A DNA stretch of 37,472 bases. It comes from an uncultured Marinicella sp. (lineage in GTDB: Bacteria > Pseudomonadota > Gammaproteobacteria > Xanthomonadales > Marinicellaceae). The notes beneath the pieces are model-generated. The model saw only the letters and a program-made list of their open reading frames with translations, was not told the DNA's origin and did no database searches. Positions 8,191-17,106 of this stretch are shown here, piece after piece; the first letter of the stretch is position 1, and the number at the start of each line of letters is the position of its first letter. The stretch spans positions 1 to 37,472 of the forward strand of contig CANNAM010000008.1 in assembly GCA_947502595.1 (NCBI GenBank), in the 5' to 3' direction. The position numbers and the translations under genes were made by a program.

Positions 8191-8880
8191 TCAGTGCTTA
8201 AGCATTTTACGCGCATACTGGATGCCTAAACCGTAACCGCCACCGAAACGCATGGCCAATTGGTTGACCGCTTCATAAGTTTCACTTCTGGCCCAATCAC
8301 GTTGTAACTCTAGCAGGTATTGCATAGAAGTGATCGGTTTGGCACCGGCTTGTACCATTCTTTGGACGGCCATATCATGGGCTTCTTGCGAGATGTCACC
8401 AGAAGCGTCAGTGATGATGTATACGTCATAACCATCATTGATAGCGGACATGGCTGGACCTACAATGCATACGCTGGTCCACAGACCTGCCATGACTATT
8501 TTTTTCTTGTTCTTTCCAGTAATGGCTTTGAATGCATTTTCATCTTCCCAAGTGTTCATCGTAGTTCGGTCGATGTATTCATCTTGATTGGGAAAGTATT
8601 CTATGATTTCCGGAAATACAGGACCGGCAAAAGAGTCTTCTGCTACGGTGGTAACCACTGTTGGAATTTCAAAAATCTTAGAAGCCCCTGCTACCAGGCC
8701 CACATTATTACGCAACTGTACAGGGTCAATGCCATTTACAGCAAAGGCCATTTGACCTTCATGATCAATTAAAAGTAATGAATGGTTGTCTGGGTCGAGT
8801 AATTCTGGGCTCGGTTTTTGGGCAAATAAGCTGGTGCTGATTGCCAGTAATAGTATCAATATTAGATTCATAGTTTTCAT
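8191..8880 (-). CDS. Exported isochorismatase-family (YcaC-like) hydrolase
   Basis: A cysteine hydrolase of the isochorismatase superfamily, 229 aa. It opens with a signal peptide (MKTMNLILILLLAISTSLFA), unusual for a family that is mostly cytoplasmic. The catalytic Asp (D39 in LLLIDHEGQ) and nucleophilic Cys (C138 in AGLWTSVC) are present. The long C-terminal part with AHDMAVQRMVQAGAKP and QRDWAR is typical of the YcaC-related subgroup, whose substrates are poorly known. An AGAGGA ribosome-binding site precedes the ATG at 8880. It is divergent from a LysR regulator and followed by an amidohydrolase, so the pair probably handles an amide or related compound outside the cytoplasm (inference). 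Confidence 0.88.
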   Translation of the reverse strand: MKTMNLILILLLAISTSLFAQKPSPELLDPDNHSLLLIDHEGQMAFAVNGIDPVQLRNNVGLVAGASKIFEIPTVVTTVAEDSFAGPVFPEIIEYFPNQDEYIDRTTMNTWEDENAFKAITGKNKKKIVMAGLWTSVCIVGPAMSAINDGYDVYIITDASGDISQEAHDMAVQRMVQAGAKPITSMQYLLELQRDWARSETYEAVNQLAMRFGGGYGLGIQYARKMLKH

Positions 8881-9165
8881 AATTTTTATCCTCTGGTTGT
8901 GAGTGAAAGCCGGTTCTTTCGTCTTGTGCTGTTAATTTTTTTAATGCCTAAGTAGAGGCCTTGTGTTAAAAAAATCTGTACAGGCTTAAAAACCACGAAA
9001 TGAGCTGGCTCGCCTTAATGCTTCATGTCTTAATATAATGGCATCAATGTGTTTTATGATCACCATGAGCCATATTTTATAGTCTATCTTTTAGAATTAA
9101 AATCACAAAGAATTGACAAATAAATCCAATTATTTAGAATGTTTATCTTTGCACAGGCTATATAT

Positions 9166-10038
9166 ATGAATCGAACGACCCTAGAACAGTGGCGAATGCT
9201 TATTGCTTTGATAGACAATGGTGGTTTCGCTCAGGCCGCAACAGCTGTCAATAAGAGTCAGTCAACAGTGCATCATGCCGTACACAAGCTAGAAGATATG
9301 TTGGGTATAAAGCTCATCGAAGTAAAGGGCCGGAAAGCACACCTGAGTGACCGTGGAAAAGTGCTGTTGAAACGTGCCAGGTATTTACTGGAGGAATCTA
9401 CAAAGATTGAATCGATGGCCATGAATTTGAAAAGTGGCTTAGAATCGCACCTTAAAATAGCTGTCGATGAGGCCTTCCCACAGCAAAGACTGAATGTTGC
9501 TTTAGACCATGTGTCAAATCAATTCCCACAACTCAGGGTTGAATTGTACGAAACCATACTTTCAGGAGCTGATGAACTGTTGTTATCAAACCAAGCTGGT
9601 GTCAGTATTTCTCCTTTTCCATTAAAGAACTGCATATCTGAGGAGTTAACCACAGTAAAGTTTATCGCAGTTGCCAATCCATCTCACCCAATATTTGCAG
9701 AGCAAGATGCGCTTACTTTTGAAACTTTGAAGTCTCACCGGCAAATTGTGCTGCGAGACTCTTCATTGGCTTCAAATACCAGTGAAGGGTGGTTGGGTTC
9801 GGATCACAGGTGGACTGTCAGTAATTTGAAAACTTCAATTGATCTGGTGTTTAAGGGGTTCGGTTATGCATGGCTTCCCGAGCCGTCAATTAAAAACTAC
9901 CTGAGTTCGAATAAACTTAAAAAATTGCATTTGGCAGTCGGTAGTGAAAGGTCAGTCAGTTTTTATTTAAACGTTCTTGATTGGGGTAATTTAGGTGTTG
10001 GGGCTGAGCTATTTTGCGAGCAAATTTTACAGGGTTAG
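9166..10038 (+). CDS. LysR-family transcriptional regulator
   Basis: A 290-residue LysR-type regulator with an N-terminal winged helix-turn-helix (LEQWRMLIALIDNGGFAQAA, then SQSTVHHAVHKLEDMLG) and a C-terminal periplasmic-binding-protein-like effector domain from about residue 85. The ATG at 9166 is preferred over one at 9139 because it places the HTH at the usual distance from the N-terminus. Neither has a strong ribosome-binding site. The 285-bp intergenic region to the divergent isochorismatase-family gene is the likely operator, following the classic LysR layout in which the regulator controls its divergent neighbour. The effector is unknown. The downstream pirin gene is on the same strand, 185 bp away. 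Confidence 0.9.
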   Translation: MNRTTLEQWRMLIALIDNGGFAQAATAVNKSQSTVHHAVHKLEDMLGIKLIEVKGRKAHLSDRGKVLLKRARYLLEESTKIESMAMNLKSGLESHLKIAVDEAFPQQRLNVALDHVSNQFPQLRVELYETILSGADELLLSNQAGVSISPFPLKNCISEELTTVKFIAVANPSHPIFAEQDALTFETLKSHRQIVLRDSSLASNTSEGWLGSDHRWTVSNLKTSIDLVFKGFGYAWLPEPSIKNYLSSNKLKKLHLAVGSERSVSFYLNVLDWGNLGVGAELFCEQILQG

Positions 10039-10223
10039 TTGAAGTCAATGTTCTCTGCATACAATAATTCGAATTAGTTGAATGTTATAATTAAATATTT
10101 GATATTTTATTCCTTTATTTAGAACTTATAATGTATTTTAATTAATCTTAAAACAAACCAATGTATGCTGTATTGACTTTGAAGGTCGGTGTATTGAAGT
10201 TTGTAACACTATTGGAGGTATTT

Positions 10224-10919
10224 ATGGATTATTTCAGACCTGCAGGCGAAAGAGGCGGTGCCGATTTTGGCTGGTTAAAAAGCAAACATACATTCTCATT
10301 TGGGCAGTACTATGACCCCCAACACATGGGTGTTTCAGTACTGCGAGTGATCAATGATGATCATGTGATAGGCGGTGCTGGCTTTGCTACCCATGGCCAT
10401 GAAAATATGGAAATCATCAGTTATGTATTAGATGGTGTCATAGCACACAAAGACAGTTTTGGTAATGAGTACCAAGTACCAGCCGGTGACATTCAAATCA
10501 TGAGTGCGGGCAAAGGTGTGACTCACAGTGAATACAATGCCAGCAAAACAGATGACCTTAAGTTTTTACAGATTTGGATACAACCCAATGTCATGGGCAT
10601 TGAGCCCAGGTATGGGCAAAAAAGTGTTAAGCAACAAGGTCCACTGACCGCACTGGTCACCGCTGATGGTAAAAATGGCTCATTGAAAATGATGCAAGAT
10701 GCTGGCTTGTATCGCTTGCAACTAAAACCCAATGAAACTTTTGAACTGAATGCCAATGACCGAGTTGGTTATATACATTGTATAGATGGTGGTGCCACCG
10801 TGGGTGGTCATGCTATGGGGCCTGGTGACGGTGCTGGCATGATTAAAACCAGTCAAGCAACTGTTGTAGCTGGTGCAAAAGGCATCACGGCTCTGTGGTT
10901 TGATTTGCCGAAGGTTTAA
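10224..10919 (+). CDS. Pirin family protein
   Basis: A bicupin of the pirin/YhhW family, 231 aa. The metal site is complete: H57, H59, H101 and E103 (in ATHGHE and THSEYN), which in characterised members bind iron and in some confer quercetin 2,3-dioxygenase activity. The ATG at 10224 is chosen because a perfect GGAGG (10214-10218) lies 5 bases before it. The longer reading from 10161 adds a non-conserved segment. It follows the LysR gene and ends at a strong bidirectional terminator. A role in oxidative stress or aromatic turnover alongside the neighbouring hydrolases is possible but unproven. Confidence 0.92.
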   Translation: MDYFRPAGERGGADFGWLKSKHTFSFGQYYDPQHMGVSVLRVINDDHVIGGAGFATHGHENMEIISYVLDGVIAHKDSFGNEYQVPAGDIQIMSAGKGVTHSEYNASKTDDLKFLQIWIQPNVMGIEPRYGQKSVKQQGPLTALVTADGKNGSLKMMQDAGLYRLQLKPNETFELNANDRVGYIHCIDGGATVGGHAMGPGDGAGMIKTSQATVVAGAKGITALWFDLPKV

Positions 10920-10950
10920 CTGACCAGCGCAAACCTTTTTTGAGGACAGT

Positions 10951-10980
10951 AAAAAAGCCCCGATACAGGGGCTTTTTTTA
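10951..10980. terminator. Bidirectional rho-independent terminator
   Basis: An A6-GCCCC / GGGGC-T7 stem with a 6-nt loop (10962-10967) carries T-tracts on both strands. It serves the plus-strand pirin gene and the convergent minus-strand gene ending at 11000. Confidence 0.88.
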
Positions 10981-10999
10981 TTTAATAAGTCAGCAGGTT

Positions 11000-12886
11000 T
11001 TATTCAAAGGCAGTTTCGAAAATCACATCATTACCATAGCTCTCATCGGCACCAACATCGTAAGGGCCATAAAGATTATTTACTGTGTAATCATCCCAGC
11101 CACGCTGGTCTCTATCCGTATCCTGGTTATACAGAGTATTTGAGTCATCACAATAGTCCACCGCCGGTGAAAGTGCAGCATTCAGGTGATAGTTGTTATT
11201 GTTGCGGTCAACAAATTCGGGGTCGGCCTCAATAGATCTTAGGTCGTTAATATCGCCCAGTTTATTGACGATTAAGCAGTCTGTTTCGCTGGATACCGGA
11301 TTATGTTCATCTAAAGCGTCACCACCTGTGCTGTCATGAATAATACTGGAGAACATTTTTAAATTGGCGCTATAATTTCTAACGGATGAACTGCTAGGGT
11401 TATTATCAGCAATGGTGCTGCTGACAATTTGGGCTGACGCGTCATTAAAAACAGCAATCGGTGATAAGTTACCATTGGTGCTTTCAGCACCATTACCGGT
11501 GACATAGCTGTCTTCTAAAATAAAAGTTGAGTCCGTATCCTTAATATTAAAAATAAAAGTACCATAACTTTGATTTTGTTCGACGTGAGTGCGCAGCATT
11601 TTTAGTTGACTGCCCGATTGAACGTCAAAAACGCTTCCAGCACTATTGGCAAGCCCTTTGTTGCTGACAAACTGGTTACATTTTCCTTTGGACCAACAGT
11701 GATTCGCTTTAAGTGGATAGACTGGGCCGTTATTAGTAGATGCCCAACCATTGTCGTAACTGGTTTGGGTTTGAAAAATGGCTTCATTCATAAGGTAAAC
11801 AGCACTGCCAGTGCTGGCTGTATTGCCGTCAATCTTTACGTTTCTTCCATAGACGGCTGATCCTGAGCCGATAGCAAAGATGGCGCCACCACGATCTAAA
11901 GCTAAATTGCTGGATAAATTGACTGGTCTTGAGTTGTCACCGTAACAGATGTGCGGAGAGACGAGGCTGCAGTATTTATTGCCCCATAAATACACTTTGC
12001 CACCTGAAGCCACGTATAAAGCACCGCCAACAGTTTCGGCTTTGTTGTTCACAAATCCACGCACATCAAAACCTTCACCGGCACCCACATAACTGGTGAG
12101 TGTACAGCCAGAGCTGATGTAAGCGCCGCCACCACTTCCGGTTGTGGCATTGTTTGAAGTAATGCCGAAGCTGGGCACATTTTCATCACCATCAATTAAG
12201 ATGTTATTATCGCCACTGCAATAAATGCCACCGCCATATGGCGCTGTGTTGTTAATTATGCCAAGGTTATAAGCCGAGATATTGGTGCGACCAGATCTAA
12301 CGGCAAGTCCGCCGCCAGAGCCACCTGTGTTTTGGGCTAATATGATGGTATTGAGTGTTAGATCCAAATTGGCATTATAAATAAAAATACCACCGCCAGA
12401 AATCGCGCTGGATGGCTCACCATTTTTAGTGGACAAATTCCGCAAGCTAACATGTCGTTTGGTATTTGGAGCCTTGATTCTAATCGCAGGCTGACCACTG
12501 TCATTGGCCGGTCGTATGGTTGTTAAGGTTGAGTCACTGTTATAAATATTGTTGTTGGCATCGGTACAACTTGCGTAGCCGCCGAGTAATTCGACGCTTA
12601 AATCATCGATCACCACATTCTCAATATAGGTACCCTCAGAAATTCGAATTTCTGTGTGGAAATTATCGAGGGCGGTTTGAATGGAGGTGAAGTTACAGTT
12701 GTTATCAGATCCCACAGTGACAAAGCTCCCTCTGTTCATAAAGAGCTGTTCGCTGTTGTTTTTTATCTGCTCAAAGGCTGAGATGTTTTCTTGCTGAATG
12801 GTTGACAGCTTTGAATCGCTAACAATCTGAGCCTGTAAAGTGAATGTGCTTGCACTCAATGCAATAACTGGTAGTAGGTATTTCAT
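11000..12886 (-). CDS. Secreted right-handed beta-helix protein with D-x-I-F tail (paralog A)
   Basis: Exported protein of 628 aa. It has a signal peptide (ending LQA-Q near residue 19), then an N-terminal segment with FVTVGSDNNCNFTSIQTALD, the usual entry to pectate-lyase-like folds. A long parallel beta-helix region (about 150-520) follows, with repeated GGG[IA] and NN.A motifs reminiscent of chlamydial Pmp-type GGAI/FxxN repeats. The C-terminal region matches the choice-of-anchor Q pattern (SPAVDYCDD ... YDVGADES), and the protein ends NDVIFETAFE. No catalytic residues are evident, so a surface or adhesive structural role is plausible. An AAGGA precedes the ATG. It is a paralog of the gene at 13162-15051 and is transcribed separately from it. 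Confidence 0.82.
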   Translation of the reverse strand: MKYLLPVIALSASTFTLQAQIVSDSKLSTIQQENISAFEQIKNNSEQLFMNRGSFVTVGSDNNCNFTSIQTALDNFHTEIRISEGTYIENVVIDDLSVELLGGYASCTDANNNIYNSDSTLTTIRPANDSGQPAIRIKAPNTKRHVSLRNLSTKNGEPSSAISGGGIFIYNANLDLTLNTIILAQNTGGSGGGLAVRSGRTNISAYNLGIINNTAPYGGGIYCSGDNNILIDGDENVPSFGITSNNATTGSGGGAYISSGCTLTSYVGAGEGFDVRGFVNNKAETVGGALYVASGGKVYLWGNKYCSLVSPHICYGDNSRPVNLSSNLALDRGGAIFAIGSGSAVYGRNVKIDGNTASTGSAVYLMNEAIFQTQTSYDNGWASTNNGPVYPLKANHCWSKGKCNQFVSNKGLANSAGSVFDVQSGSQLKMLRTHVEQNQSYGTFIFNIKDTDSTFILEDSYVTGNGAESTNGNLSPIAVFNDASAQIVSSTIADNNPSSSSVRNYSANLKMFSSIIHDSTGGDALDEHNPVSSETDCLIVNKLGDINDLRSIEADPEFVDRNNNNYHLNAALSPAVDYCDDSNTLYNQDTDRDQRGWDDYTVNNLYGPYDVGADESYGNDVIFETAFE

Positions 12887-13044
12887 GGTTCTGGTTCCTT
12901 GGTTTAAAAATACAGTATTAAAGAGGTTCTGTTGATGGTTTCCACTCCGGTCAAACTATGCAGAGGTCCCTTGAATGATCTGTATATGAAGTAAATCTGT
13001 TTTACTGGATCAGTATACTTAAAGAAAATTCAGTATTAAGGGCT

Positions 13045-13073
13045 GTCCCCGGAACCAGTTCACAGATTAGAAA
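13045..13073 (-). promoter_or_regulatory. Shared 29-nt upstream box, copy 1
   Basis: This stretch, 159 bp upstream of the start at 12886, matches 15150-15178 at 24 of 29 positions without gaps (core AGTTCACAGATT). Each copy lies upstream of one of the two beta-helix paralogs, so it may be a regulator site or a leftover of the duplicated promoter region. Confidence 0.5.
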
Positions 13074-13110
13074 TTAGATTAATTTAATAAGAAACAATGG
13101 ATTAATTATG

Positions 13111-13139
13111 GATAAAAAAGCCCTGAAAATCAGGGCTTT
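13111..13139 (-). terminator. Rho-independent terminator after paralog B
   Basis: A 10-bp perfect stem (13117-13126 with 13130-13139) with a 3-nt loop is followed on the minus strand by a run of T. It lies 22 bp beyond the stop of the gene at 13162-15051 and separates the two paralogs. Confidence 0.85.
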
Positions 13140-13161
13140 ATAATCACTAAGTCAGGCTGAT

Positions 13162-15051
13162 TTAATCGAATTTGTTTGCAAAAATCACATCATTACCATA
13201 GCTTTCATCGGCACCAACATCAAAGGGGCCATAGGTATTAGTGGCAACATAATCATCCCAGCCGCGGTCCTCTCGGTCGGTGTCTTGCGAGGTGTGTTGG
13301 GCAAAGGTCTCATCGCAATAGTCCACTGCGGGAGACAGGGTAGCATTGAGGTGAAAATCATTGTTTTCGCGATCAATGAATTTTGGATCAGCTTCTAAAG
13401 AAGTCGAGTCATTGATATTGCCAAAGCTATTAACAATGAGGCAATCGCTGGCTGAAAGTACAGGTGAAATTGCGACCAGTGAAATGGCATTGGATTGATC
13501 GTGAATAATGCTGGAGTATATTTCCAAACTGGATTGGTAATTTTGTACCGAGGCAGCGACGGCATTATTATCTGCCAGGGTACTGTAATCAATTCGACCG
13601 CTGGCGCCATGTAAAATACGCACAGGATATCGGTCTAAGAAAGTGGTGTCTGAACTCAAACCGTTTAAAGTAATATAAGCGCCTTCCAGTGATAAATGTG
13701 AGCCACTGTCTTGAACATGAAAGGCCGCTCCGTAGTTGGCCCGATTATATTCAATGTGCGTTCTGCTTACGCTTAATTGACCGCCTGAGCTTGCATAAAA
13801 AGCACCACCATAGCCAACACCAGTTGTCGAACTGGCTTTGTTGCCAATAAATAGGTTGCATCGACCAGGCTTCCAACAGCCATTGGCTTGCCCCCCAATT
13901 CCGTTGTTAAACGTGGTTTGGGTTTGGAAAGAGGCATTGTCTGTAACATAGACACCACCGCCTCTGCGGGCTGTATTCTTGTCGATTAAAACATTATTGG
14001 CATAAATGGCCGTATCGATGCCGGTGGCATAGATACCACCACCATAGCCGACTTCATTTTCATCACTGTCGGCATGGTTGGCCAGAAATTGTACTGAATC
14101 GGTATTGTTGCCGTAACAAAACAATTCATTGTTAAATTCAGCACAGTATTGATTGCCATTTAAATAGACTTTGGCCCCAGAAGCGGCATAAATACCACCG
14201 CCGTCCTGAATGGCCATGTTGCCGTTAATGCCACTACCAATACCAGCTAAGCCTATATCGGTGATACCGCCTATGTAGCTGGTAAAATGGCAACCATCAG
14301 CAATGTAAGCGCCACCACCATTGCGCGCTTGGTTAGACCGGATGCCAACGATGGGATTGCCTTCTCTTTCGAGAATAATATTGTTGTTACTGCCGCTGCA
14401 GTACAGTCCGCCACCGACGACGTCGGCAGTATTTTCAAAAATATGCAGGTTTTTAGCATAAATATCTGAGGTGCTGTTTATTATTGATATACCGCCTCCA
14501 TTTTCTCCTGTATTTTGAGTTATGGTGACGTTTTCCATGATCAGACTTAAGTCAGCATCCACAATAGCCAGTCCACCACCTTCGCCGTTTTTTAAGGTGA
14601 GGTTACGCATTTGGATTTGGTTTCGGGCACTGTCGTGTGTGATTTTAATACTGGGTTTATTGCTGCCTGTTATTGGCACAATTTGCGCATGGTATGGGCC
14701 GATATTGTTGTTCTGGGCATCTGTACAAGTCTCATAGCCGCCCAATAATTTTAAAAATTTACCAAAAAGAACTACATTTTCTTGATAGACGCCTTGGGCT
14801 ATCCGGATCTCTTTATGAGCGGCATTGATGGCGTCCTGAATTTTTGTGTCACCAATCTTGTAATCACAAGCCGTGTCATTACCCACAGTGACAAAATTCG
14901 AACCAAAGACAGACTCATTAATTGCTTTCGTTTGTTCCATGGCTGAGATATGTGCACTGTTGGTAGCGGCAAGGTCATTGTCGCTGAGAACCTGTGCATT
15001 GGTGTTGTATGTCATTGTAAAAAATGCCACAGTGATGAATGTTTTTTTCAT
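13162..15051 (-). CDS. Secreted right-handed beta-helix protein with D-x-I-F tail (paralog B)
   Basis: Exported protein of 629 aa and a clear tandem paralog of the gene at 11000-12886. It has the same signal peptide style (ending TNA-Q), the same entry motif (FVTVGNDTACDY), LLGGYETCTDAQNN, GGG[IV] repeats across the helix, and the same closing block (SPAVDYCDE ... YGPFDVGADES). It ends NDVIFANKFD. The beta-helix repeats are cleaner here, with GGGIY and GGGVY spaced through about 160-420. No catalytic motif is seen. An AGAGGA ribosome-binding site precedes the ATG. A surface-exposed or secreted structural or adhesive role is the most conservative reading. Confidence 0.82.
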   Translation of the reverse strand: MKKTFITVAFFTMTYNTNAQVLSDNDLAATNSAHISAMEQTKAINESVFGSNFVTVGNDTACDYKIGDTKIQDAINAAHKEIRIAQGVYQENVVLFGKFLKLLGGYETCTDAQNNNIGPYHAQIVPITGSNKPSIKITHDSARNQIQMRNLTLKNGEGGGLAIVDADLSLIMENVTITQNTGENGGGISIINSTSDIYAKNLHIFENTADVVGGGLYCSGSNNNIILEREGNPIVGIRSNQARNGGGAYIADGCHFTSYIGGITDIGLAGIGSGINGNMAIQDGGGIYAASGAKVYLNGNQYCAEFNNELFCYGNNTDSVQFLANHADSDENEVGYGGGIYATGIDTAIYANNVLIDKNTARRGGGVYVTDNASFQTQTTFNNGIGGQANGCWKPGRCNLFIGNKASSTTGVGYGGAFYASSGGQLSVSRTHIEYNRANYGAAFHVQDSGSHLSLEGAYITLNGLSSDTTFLDRYPVRILHGASGRIDYSTLADNNAVAASVQNYQSSLEIYSSIIHDQSNAISLVAISPVLSASDCLIVNSFGNINDSTSLEADPKFIDRENNDFHLNATLSPAVDYCDETFAQHTSQDTDREDRGWDDYVATNTYGPFDVGADESYGNDVIFANKFD

Positions 15052-15149
15052 TGCTTTCCTCTTCTAAATAAACAGTTTTTTATAAAGCTGCTCAGTTATA
15101 AATTGAGCGACCAGAGACTATACCAAGAGCTGATGTATTTTTCAGCGCA

Positions 15150-15178
15150 GTTCTCGGACCTAGTTCACAGATTTGAAA
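15150..15178 (-). promoter_or_regulatory. Shared 29-nt upstream box, copy 2
   Basis: Counterpart of 13045-13073 (24 of 29 positions identical), located 99 bp upstream of the start of paralog B at 15051. Confidence 0.5.
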
Positions 15179-15288
15179 AATCATTAGTGATAAATGACTA
15201 AGTTGCTGAAATAAATCAAAAAAATATTATTCAGTAATGATTATCAGGAGGGCGTTTTATTCGGCATTTTGATAAATGAAGCAAAGCG

Positions 15289-15312
15289 CAACCAGTTTTT
15301 ACCTACTGGTTG
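15289..15312. other. Hairpin in a gene-poor stretch (15052-15534)
   Basis: An 8-bp perfect stem (CAACCAGT with ACTGGTTG) with an 8-nt loop has no T-tract. A weaker 7-bp inverted repeat (15373-15379 with 15406-15412) lies nearby. Apart from the upstream box of paralog B, this 480-bp stretch holds nothing else I can support. Confidence 0.3.
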
Positions 15313-15534
15313 AAAGGTTGCTGACTCAAATTAAAGTCAAACCCTGTAGTGTGCTTAACGAGTTAAGAACTGCAGGCAGTGAGAATTTCCTGTGTTAATT
15401 TTGCGCTGCCTGTGCTGACTCAAGCTAACTATGGGTTTCAGTTGAAAACTTCCCTAAATGAGCCTTTGAATTAACACCTTAATGGCTGGGTATTTACTGT
15501 ATTTGAGGCCTCATTATCAATTTACATATTTACA

Positions 15535-15752
15535 ATGAAAAAGGTTTTATTGGCTTGTGCATTGGTAGTTGCCACTTTAGTCGGTGGTAGGGCTGCTCTC
15601 GATCAGGTACGGCTCAATATTCAGTGTCACGTGTGCTTCTTGGAAATTTTGGTGGTGCATACATCAACTCATTGACTGGGGACAATCGCAGAGCAGCAAG
15701 TTGTCGAAATGCAGACGGCTTGTTAGCAGTGATTGCACACTATTCTGTATAA
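15535..15752 (+). pseudogene. Small lipoprotein-like gene, frameshifted
   Basis: An ATG at 15535 opens a good signal sequence (MKKVLLACALVVATLVGG), but that frame then becomes unlike protein and stops near 15672. From about 15591 the next frame is open and protein-like, beginning GCSRSGTAQYSVSRV, with a Cys where a lipobox Cys would fall. It runs through LLGNFGGAYINSLTGDN to a TAA at 15750-15752. Adding one base in the GGG run at 15590-15592 would fuse the two into a lipoprotein of about 72 residues. I see no strong ribosome-binding site. I do not recognise the family. A small decayed exported protein or a sequencing error are both possible. Confidence 0.5.
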
Positions 15753-15853
15753 ACACATCAAAACCGCTTAAAAAAGCATCGATGAGTTGGATCAGCACAG
15801 CACAACTCATTGTTTGCTTTAGGATAAATTACCTATCCAGTTGCCAGGACTGA

Positions 15854-16909
15854 CTACCTGGCATCATCTTTAAGCGATTGCATGTCTATAACAAAACGGT
15901 ATTTCACATCATTTTTCATCACGCGTTGGTAGGCAGTGTTGATGTCTTGCATTGCAATCATCTCAACATCTGAAACAATGTTGTGTGTTGCGCAGAAATC
16001 CAACATTTCTTGGGTTTCTTTGATGCCTCCAATCAATGAGCCAGCAATTATTTTGCGCCCAAATACCATGCCCATGGTGTGTAAATCTACAGGAGTTGCA
16101 CCCACAATGGACATGGTTTTACCGAGTTTAAGTAATGGTATATAAGGATCTAAATTATGCGCAACTGGGATGGTATTCAGCAGAAAATCAAAGCGCCCAG
16201 TATGGGCTTCCATTTGTGCTGTGTCTTTCGAAATAAGTACATGCTGTGCGCCCAATCTTTTGGCGTCCTGGCCTTTTTCTGGAGAAGTGGTGATCATGGT
16301 TACTTCAGCACCCATGGCTGCAGCAAACTTAACTCCCATATGACCCAACCCGCCTAAACCAATGATGCCGACTTTATCACCGGCTTGGATGTTCCATTGA
16401 CGCAATGGTGAATAAGTGGTGATGCCAGCACAAAGTAAAGGGGCCACCGCTTTGCTGTCTAGGTTTTCAGCAACACGCAAGACAAAGTCTTGGTCAACCA
16501 CGATTTGGGTGGCATAGCCGCCATGTGTCATTTGGCCTTCTAAATGGACATCGGGGCTACCATAAGTCATGGTCATGCCTGCTTCGCAATGTTGTTCTAA
16601 ATGATTTTTGCATGGTGTGCATTCACGACAAGAGTCAACCATACAGCCAACACCAACTAAATCTCCAGGTTTAAAGCCTTTGACTTGTGAGCCGATGGTT
16701 TTGACCCGGCCAACGATTTCATGGCCAGGGACCACCGGATATACAGTCATGTTCCAATCATCATGCACCACATGAATGTCGCTGTGACAAACGCCACAAT
16801 AGCTGATGTCAATTTGAACATCATTTGGTCCGGGTGTGCGCCGAGTGATTTTATGCGGAATTAATTCATCGTGGTTATTAAAAGCAGCATAGGCTTGGGT
16901 GTTTGACAT
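15854..16909 (-). CDS. Zinc-dependent NAD(P) alcohol dehydrogenase, YahK/CAD group
   Basis: A cytoplasmic medium-chain dehydrogenase, 351 aa, interconverting aldehydes and alcohols. The catalytic zinc ligands are C41, H63 (with E64) and C160. The structural zinc site is C94, C97, C100 and C108. The Rossmann motif G184-LGGLGH190 binds the cofactor, and the TTSPEK segment after the second strand is typical of NADP(H)-preferring cinnamyl-alcohol-dehydrogenase-like enzymes such as YahK. A GGGGAA lies ahead of the ATG. It is transcribed alone, convergent with the small broken gene on its left. The physiological role is probably broad-range aldehyde reduction, inferred from the family. Confidence 0.92.
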   Translation of the reverse strand: MSNTQAYAAFNNHDELIPHKITRRTPGPNDVQIDISYCGVCHSDIHVVHDDWNMTVYPVVPGHEIVGRVKTIGSQVKGFKPGDLVGVGCMVDSCRECTPCKNHLEQHCEAGMTMTYGSPDVHLEGQMTHGGYATQIVVDQDFVLRVAENLDSKAVAPLLCAGITTYSPLRQWNIQAGDKVGIIGLGGLGHMGVKFAAAMGAEVTMITTSPEKGQDAKRLGAQHVLISKDTAQMEAHTGRFDFLLNTIPVAHNLDPYIPLLKLGKTMSIVGATPVDLHTMGMVFGRKIIAGSLIGGIKETQEMLDFCATHNIVSDVEMIAMQDINTAYQRVMKNDVKYRFVIDMQSLKDDAR

Positions 16910-17059
16910 AAGGTTCCCCGGTTGTTTAATTGTGCGAAAGTATCATTTTAGCATCAATGTATACATCAACAATCAATCCATTGCCATTAAACAAAGCAAT
17001 GTGCTTAACTGTCCCTGAATATCTGAAACCGCATGCCCGGAGTGACTGCAAATAATAGC

Positions 17060-17089
17060 TGACAACCAACTGCAGATTTTTCCTATAAT
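17060..17089 (+). promoter_or_regulatory. Sigma-70-like promoter for the MORN/C13 operon
   Basis: A perfect TATAAT at 17084-17089 lies 18 bp after a TGACAA-like -35 (17060-17065) and 17 bp before the start codon at 17107, so the leader is very short. Confidence 0.5.
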
Positions 17090-17106
17090 GTAGGCAGAGG
17101 AAAACT

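Noticed and set aside
15843-15862. GCCAGG/CCTGGC hairpin spanning the alcohol dehydrogenase stop codon
   Set aside because: Only six pairs and no T-tract on the minus strand, so likely chance.
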